Assembly: GCA_946618395.1 (NCBI GenBank)
Contig: CAMOLD010000050.1
Location: 1 to 8,762 of the forward strand
DNA from: an uncultured Clostridia bacterium
Lineage (GTDB): Bacteria > Bacillota > Clostridia > Oscillospirales > CAG-272
Direction of reading: 5' to 3'
Length of the DNA stretch: 8,762 nt
Shown: positions 6,264-8,762 of the stretch, piece after piece
Layout: each line of letters begins with the position of its first letter
How positions within the stretch are numbered: the first letter of the stretch is position 1
Program-made: the position numbers and the translations under genes
The notes under the pieces: generated by a model
What the model saw: only the letters and a program-made list of their open reading frames with translations
What the model was told of the DNA's origin: nothing
Database searches by the model: none

Positions 6264-6268
6264 GGAGG
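6264..6268 (+). promoter_or_regulatory. Ribosome binding site deciding the MIF-like gene start
   Basis: GGAGG six bases before ATG 6275. It selects the start that places proline at residue 2, as the tautomerase mechanism requires; a TTG at 6260 in the same frame lies upstream of the site and is rejected. Confidence 0.85.
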
Positions 6269-6274
6269 TTCTTT

Positions 6275-6619
6275 ATGCCGTTCATTGACACCAAATTGAA
6301 CTTTTCCATTTCCAAAGAGCGCGAAACGGCGCTCAAAACCAAACTTGGCGAGGCGATTGCCCTTTTGCCCGGCAAGAGCGAGCGCTGGCTGATGCTGAAT
6401 TTTGAGGAAAATTGCCGCCTTTGGTTTGCCGGCGAAAACAACGCGCCCATGGCAATGGTGGAAGTAGAGATTTTCGGCAAGGCCTCCCCTGCTGACTGCG
6501 AAGCGCTGACCGCCCGCATTTGCGAGCTGTTTGCCGCCGAGCTGGGTATTGCGCCCGACCATATTTACGTCAACTACACCTTCAGCACCGCCTGGGGCTG
6601 GAACGGCACAAATTTTTGA
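6275..6619 (+). CDS. MIF-like tautomerase (macrophage migration inhibitory factor superfamily)
   Basis: The 114-residue protein has the length and pattern of the MIF / D-dopachrome tautomerase family, small homotrimeric cytoplasmic enzymes that tautomerise substrates such as phenylpyruvate using an N-terminal proline. Seen: MPFIDTKLNF, with Pro2 becoming the terminal catalytic base after methionine removal; PGKSERWLMLNFEEN at 32-46, with Lys34 aligning with the active-site lysine of MIF; AMVEVEIFGKAS at 60-71; and the closing IAPDHIYVNYTF...WGWNGTNF (92-114), matching the RVYINY...GWNNSTFA end of MIF. The natural substrate in bacteria of this kind is unknown. It is the first gene after a strong promoter and lies 18 bases before fhs, so the two are almost certainly co-transcribed. 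Whether it serves folate metabolism is open. Confidence 0.9.
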   Translation: MPFIDTKLNFSISKERETALKTKLGEAIALLPGKSERWLMLNFEENCRLWFAGENNAPMAMVEVEIFGKASPADCEALTARICELFAAELGIAPDHIYVNYTFSTAWGWNGTNF

Positions 6620-6637
6620 AAGGCAGGATAGCGACCG

Positions 6638-8311
6638 ATGGCTTACTTATCCGATATTGAAATTGCGCAGGCTTGCAAACTGCGCCCCATTACCGAAATT
6701 GCCGCAAAGGCAGGCATTCCGGACGACTATTTGGAACCTTACGGAAAATACAAAGCAAAAATTGACCGCGCGCTGCTAGAAAAATCCGACCGCAAAAACG
6801 GCAAACTGATTTTGGTCACCGCCATTACGCCCACCCCTGCGGGCGAGGGAAAAACAACAACCACCATCGGTCTTGCCGACGGACTGCGCCGCATTGGCAA
6901 AAATTCGGTCGTGGCGCTCCGCGAGCCTTCTTTGGGTCCGGTCTTCGGCGTCAAGGGCGGCGCCGCAGGCGGCGGATACGCGCAGGTGGTTCCCATGGAG
7001 GACATCAACCTGCACTTTACCGGCGACTTTCACGCCATCGGCGCGGCGAACAACCTGCTTGCCGCAATGCTGGATAACCACATTCAGCAGGGCAACGCGC
7101 TGGGAATTGACCCCCGCCGCATTACCTGGAAACGCTGTGTGGATATGAACGACCGCCAGCTCCGCTTTTTGGTGGACGGCCTGGGCGGCAAAGCCAACGG
7201 AACCCCGCGCGAGGACGGATTTGATATTACCGTTGCCTCCGAGATTATGGCGGTCTTCTGCCTTGCCTCGTCCATTGCCGATCTGAAAGCGCGGCTGGGA
7301 CGCATCGTCGTGGGCTACACCTACGCCGGCAAACCGGTGACCGCCGGAGATTTGAAAGCCGTTGGCGCTATGGCAGCGCTCCTGAAAGACGCGCTCAACC
7401 CCAACCTGGTGCAAACGCTGGAAGGCACGCCCGCGTTCGTTCACGGCGGCCCGTTTGCCAACATTGCCCACGGCTGCAACTCGGTCATTGCCACCCGCAT
7501 GGCAATGAAACTGGGCGACTACGCCGTGACCGAGGCCGGATTCGGTGCCGACCTGGGCGCCGAGAAGTTTTTGGACATCAAATGCCGCATGGCGGGACTG
7601 CGCCCCGACGCGGTTGTCATCGTTGCCACCGTCCGCGCCTTGAAAATGCACGGCGGACTGCCGAAAACCGAGCTGGGCAGCGAAAATCTTGCCGCCTTGG
7701 AAAAAGGCCTTCCCAACCTGTTACGCCATGTTTCCAACATCAAAAACACCTACGGGCTTCCCTGTGTGGTTGCCGTTAACCGTTTCCCCACCGATACCGA
7801 CAAGGAAATTGATTTGGTCATTGAAAAATGCCGCGCGCTGGGCGTAAACGTTCGTCTTTCCACCGTTTGGGCAGACGGCGGCGCCGGCGGCACCGAACTT
7901 GCCGAGGAGGTTGTCCGCCTTTGCGATGCGGAAAATCACTTCCGCTTCAGCTACCAGGACAATACCACCATTGAGGAAAAGCTCCACGCCATTGCCACCA
8001 AGGTTTACGGCGGCACCGGCGTTGCCATTCTTCCCGCCGCCAAAAAACAAATGGAGGAGCTGACCGCCCTGGGCTTTGGCAATCTTCCCGTTTGCGTTGC
8101 CAAAACGCAGTATAGCTTTTCGGATGACGCAACCAAGCTTGGCGCTCCCGAAAACTTTACCGTCACCGTGCGGAACATCAAGGTCAGCGCGGGCGCCGGA
8201 TTCCTGGTTGCCCTGACCGGTGATATTATGACCATGCCCGGCCTTCCCAAATCCCCCGCCGCCGAACGCATCGACGTTACCGACGACGGAAAAATCGTAG
8301 GGCTGTTTTGA
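6638..8311 (+). CDS. fhs: Formate--tetrahydrofolate ligase
   Basis: The 557-residue enzyme joins formate to tetrahydrofolate using ATP, producing 10-formyl-tetrahydrofolate for purine synthesis, initiator-tRNA formylation and, in acetogens, the methyl branch of the Wood-Ljungdahl pathway. It is normally a cytoplasmic homotetramer. Length and ends are standard; the C-terminus KIVGLF is typical. Seen: the P-loop TPAGEGKTT at 66-74, REPSLGPVFGVKGGAAGGGYAQVVPMEDINLHFTGD (95-130), which contributes to the nucleotide and formyl-phosphate site, and VHGGPFANIAHGCNS and EAGFGADLGAEKF further on. The start at ATG 6638 has AGGA nine bases upstream. It follows the MIF-like gene by 18 bases and ends before a hairpin cluster. 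Carrying fhs alone does not show acetogenesis, since many fermenting Clostridia have it; no other Wood-Ljungdahl gene is in view. Confidence 0.98.
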   Translation: MAYLSDIEIAQACKLRPITEIAAKAGIPDDYLEPYGKYKAKIDRALLEKSDRKNGKLILVTAITPTPAGEGKTTTTIGLADGLRRIGKNSVVALREPSLGPVFGVKGGAAGGGYAQVVPMEDINLHFTGDFHAIGAANNLLAAMLDNHIQQGNALGIDPRRITWKRCVDMNDRQLRFLVDGLGGKANGTPREDGFDITVASEIMAVFCLASSIADLKARLGRIVVGYTYAGKPVTAGDLKAVGAMAALLKDALNPNLVQTLEGTPAFVHGGPFANIAHGCNSVIATRMAMKLGDYAVTEAGFGADLGAEKFLDIKCRMAGLRPDAVVIVATVRALKMHGGLPKTELGSENLAALEKGLPNLLRHVSNIKNTYGLPCVVAVNRFPTDTDKEIDLVIEKCRALGVNVRLSTVWADGGAGGTELAEEVVRLCDAENHFRFSYQDNTTIEEKLHAIATKVYGGTGVAILPAAKKQMEELTALGFGNLPVCVAKTQYSFSDDATKLGAPENFTVTVRNIKVSAGAGFLVALTGDIMTMPGLPKSPAAERIDVTDDGKIVGLF

Positions 8312-8314
8312 GAG

Positions 8315-8380
8315 AGGGGGAAGGTCGCGAGGGGGAGAAACCTTTTTTGCAAAAAAGTTTTCTCCCCCTCGCGCTCCCCT
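8315..8380. repeat. Long GC-rich palindrome after fhs, candidate dispersed intergenic repeat
   Basis: Arms of 22-23 bases (8327-8349 and 8350-8372) pair with a single mismatch around a centre reading TTTTTTGCAAAAAA; the arm core is GCGAGGGGGAGAAA. Outer AGGGG and CCCCT segments (8315-8319, 8376-8380) extend the stem after a bulge. The form (G-rich outer part, A/T core, nearly perfect symmetry) resembles palindromic intergenic sequences I recall in many copies in Oscillospiraceae-type genomes. It begins four bases after the fhs stop. No T tract follows on the plus strand, so it may protect the mRNA 3' end rather than terminate transcription. Repeat status cannot be shown from a single copy. 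Confidence 0.7.
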
Positions 8381-8382
8381 AC

Positions 8383-8424
8383 TTTCAAAAAACTCCCAAA
8401 AGGGGATTTTGGGAGTTTTTGAAA
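8383..8424. terminator. Hairpin acting as probable bidirectional terminator between fhs and dapA
   Basis: Arms AAAAACTCCCAAAA (8388-8401) and TTTTGGGAGTTTTT (8407-8420) match perfectly around a five-base loop (GGGGA), with TTTC and GAAA continuing the stem past a one-base bulge. Read on either strand the CTCCC/GGGAG stem is followed by five or six T, so it can stop fhs transcripts from the left and dapA transcripts from the right. Confidence 0.75.
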
Positions 8425-8439
8425 ATGATATAAATTTCT

Positions 8440-8466
8440 GCTCCGAATGGGGCTTTTTTTGTTTTG
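8440..8466 (+). terminator. Intrinsic terminator downstream of fhs
   Basis: A short stem GCTCC / GGGGC (8440-8444, 8449-8453, one G-U pair) with a GAAT loop runs directly into seven T and then GTTTT. This is a compact classical terminator, probably the final stop of the tautomerase-fhs transcript, about 130 bases after the fhs stop codon. Confidence 0.7.
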
Positions 8467-8486
8467 TGGGGTGGGTGCCGGTCTTT

Positions 8487-8762
8487 TCAGCTCCAAATCT
8501 GTTTTAATTTTTCTTGAATCTGTTCTGCCGGCGGGGTGAGCGGCAGGCGGTATTCGGGCGCGCAGAGCCCTTGCTCAGCCGCCAAAAACTTGACCGGGAC
8601 CGGGTTGACCTCCCAAAACAGCGATTGGATTTTTGTTGCCAGCGCGTTATGGAGCGCCGCCGCGCGCTCACGCGCGTGCGGCAGATCGCATTCGCCGGAA
8701 AGGGCGGTCAGCGCCCGGATTTCCGCCGGAATCAGGTTGGACGCCACCGAGATCACGCCGTC
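8487..8762 (-). CDS. dapA: 4-hydroxy-tetrahydrodipicolinate synthase, C-terminal part, cut by window edge
   Basis: The last 91 residues of a protein normally about 290-300 long; the start lies beyond the right edge. DapA condenses pyruvate with aspartate semialdehyde in the first step of the lysine/diaminopimelate branch, in the cytoplasm. Seen: the strand DGVISVASN at the visible N-terminus, which follows the pyruvate-binding part of the (beta/alpha)8 barrel, then a helical C-terminal region with ERAAALHNALA, the signature EVNPVPVK and EYRLPLTPPAEQIQEKL, which closely matches the family end. The catalytic lysine and tyrosine lie outside the window. Other members of this aldolase family (N-acetylneuraminate lyase and relatives) are possible, but NPVPVK and RLPLTP favour DapA. 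It is convergent with fhs, from which a hairpin-rich spacer separates it. Confidence 0.9.
   Translation of the reverse strand, partial: DGVISVASNLIPAEIRALTALSGECDLPHARERAAALHNALATKIQSLFWEVNPVPVKFLAAEQGLCAPEYRLPLTPPAEQIQEKLKQIWS

Noticed and set aside
6245..6274. Expected riboswitch (ZTP/pfl type) ahead of the fhs operon
   Set aside because: ZTP riboswitches often precede fhs in Clostridia, but the leader here is only about 24 bases, and the 18-base gap before fhs cannot hold one.
6776..7651. Minus-strand reading frame of 291 codons opposite fhs
   Set aside because: Antisense shadow; it lies wholly inside a well-conserved enzyme gene and its translation is low-complexity Gly/Val/His-rich.
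1..8762. Search by eye for CRISPR arrays, tRNA/rRNA genes, transposases, phage genes or toxin-antitoxin pairs
   Set aside because: No direct-repeat array, structured RNA gene or mobile-element protein was seen; the window is mostly housekeeping genes.

Overview
The window looks like a core-genome stretch from a fairly GC-rich member of the Clostridia, most likely an Oscillospiraceae/Ruminococcaceae-type Firmicute. The reasons are: strong Gram-positive Shine-Dalgarno sites (GGAGG-type) before most genes; sigma-A promoters with consensus -35 boxes, 17-base spacers and extended TGn -10 boxes; a transketolase split into two subunits; an RsmB motif of the CACPGSK type that I associate with Clostridia; a formate--tetrahydrofolate ligase; and a palindromic intergenic sequence of a kind I associate with gut Clostridia. 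The taxonomic placement is inference. No mobile element, CRISPR array, tRNA or rRNA was seen.

Layout. Positions 1-4345, minus strand: a probable five-gene operon reading right to left from one near-perfect promoter (4317-4345), in the order transketolase N-terminal subunit, transketolase C-terminal subunit, maf, fmt and rsmB (rsmB is cut by the left edge). The two transketolase genes and maf are almost seamless (1-base gap, then an ATGA overlap); 55 bases separate maf from fmt and 87 separate fmt from rsmB. Positions 4346-4560: an intergenic stretch with no convincing feature. Positions 4561-4782, plus: a small two-helix DUF378 membrane protein. It converges, across a bidirectional terminator, on a DUF1015-family protein (4854-6116, minus). 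Positions 6117-6274: two divergent consensus promoters, one for the DUF1015 gene and one for a plus-strand pair, a MIF-like tautomerase (6275-6619) and fhs (6638-8311). Positions 8312-8486: a hairpin-rich intergenic stretch between convergent fhs and the 3' end of dapA (minus, cut by the right edge).

How the genes fit together. Fhs makes 10-formyl-tetrahydrofolate, and Fmt uses that cofactor to formylate initiator Met-tRNA, so both ends of the one-carbon to translation-initiation route are present, though in different transcription units. Transketolase supplies pentose and tetrose phosphates, RsmB modifies 16S rRNA, Maf hydrolyses non-canonical or modified nucleotides, and DapA starts the lysine/diaminopimelate branch. 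The functions of the DUF1015, DUF378 and MIF-like proteins are not established. I see no clear evidence of a new multi-gene system. The items most worth a second look are the MIF-like/fhs gene pair, the DUF1015 protein with its GDGNH motif, the palindrome inside the transketolase promoter spacer, and the compound palindromic sequence after fhs.
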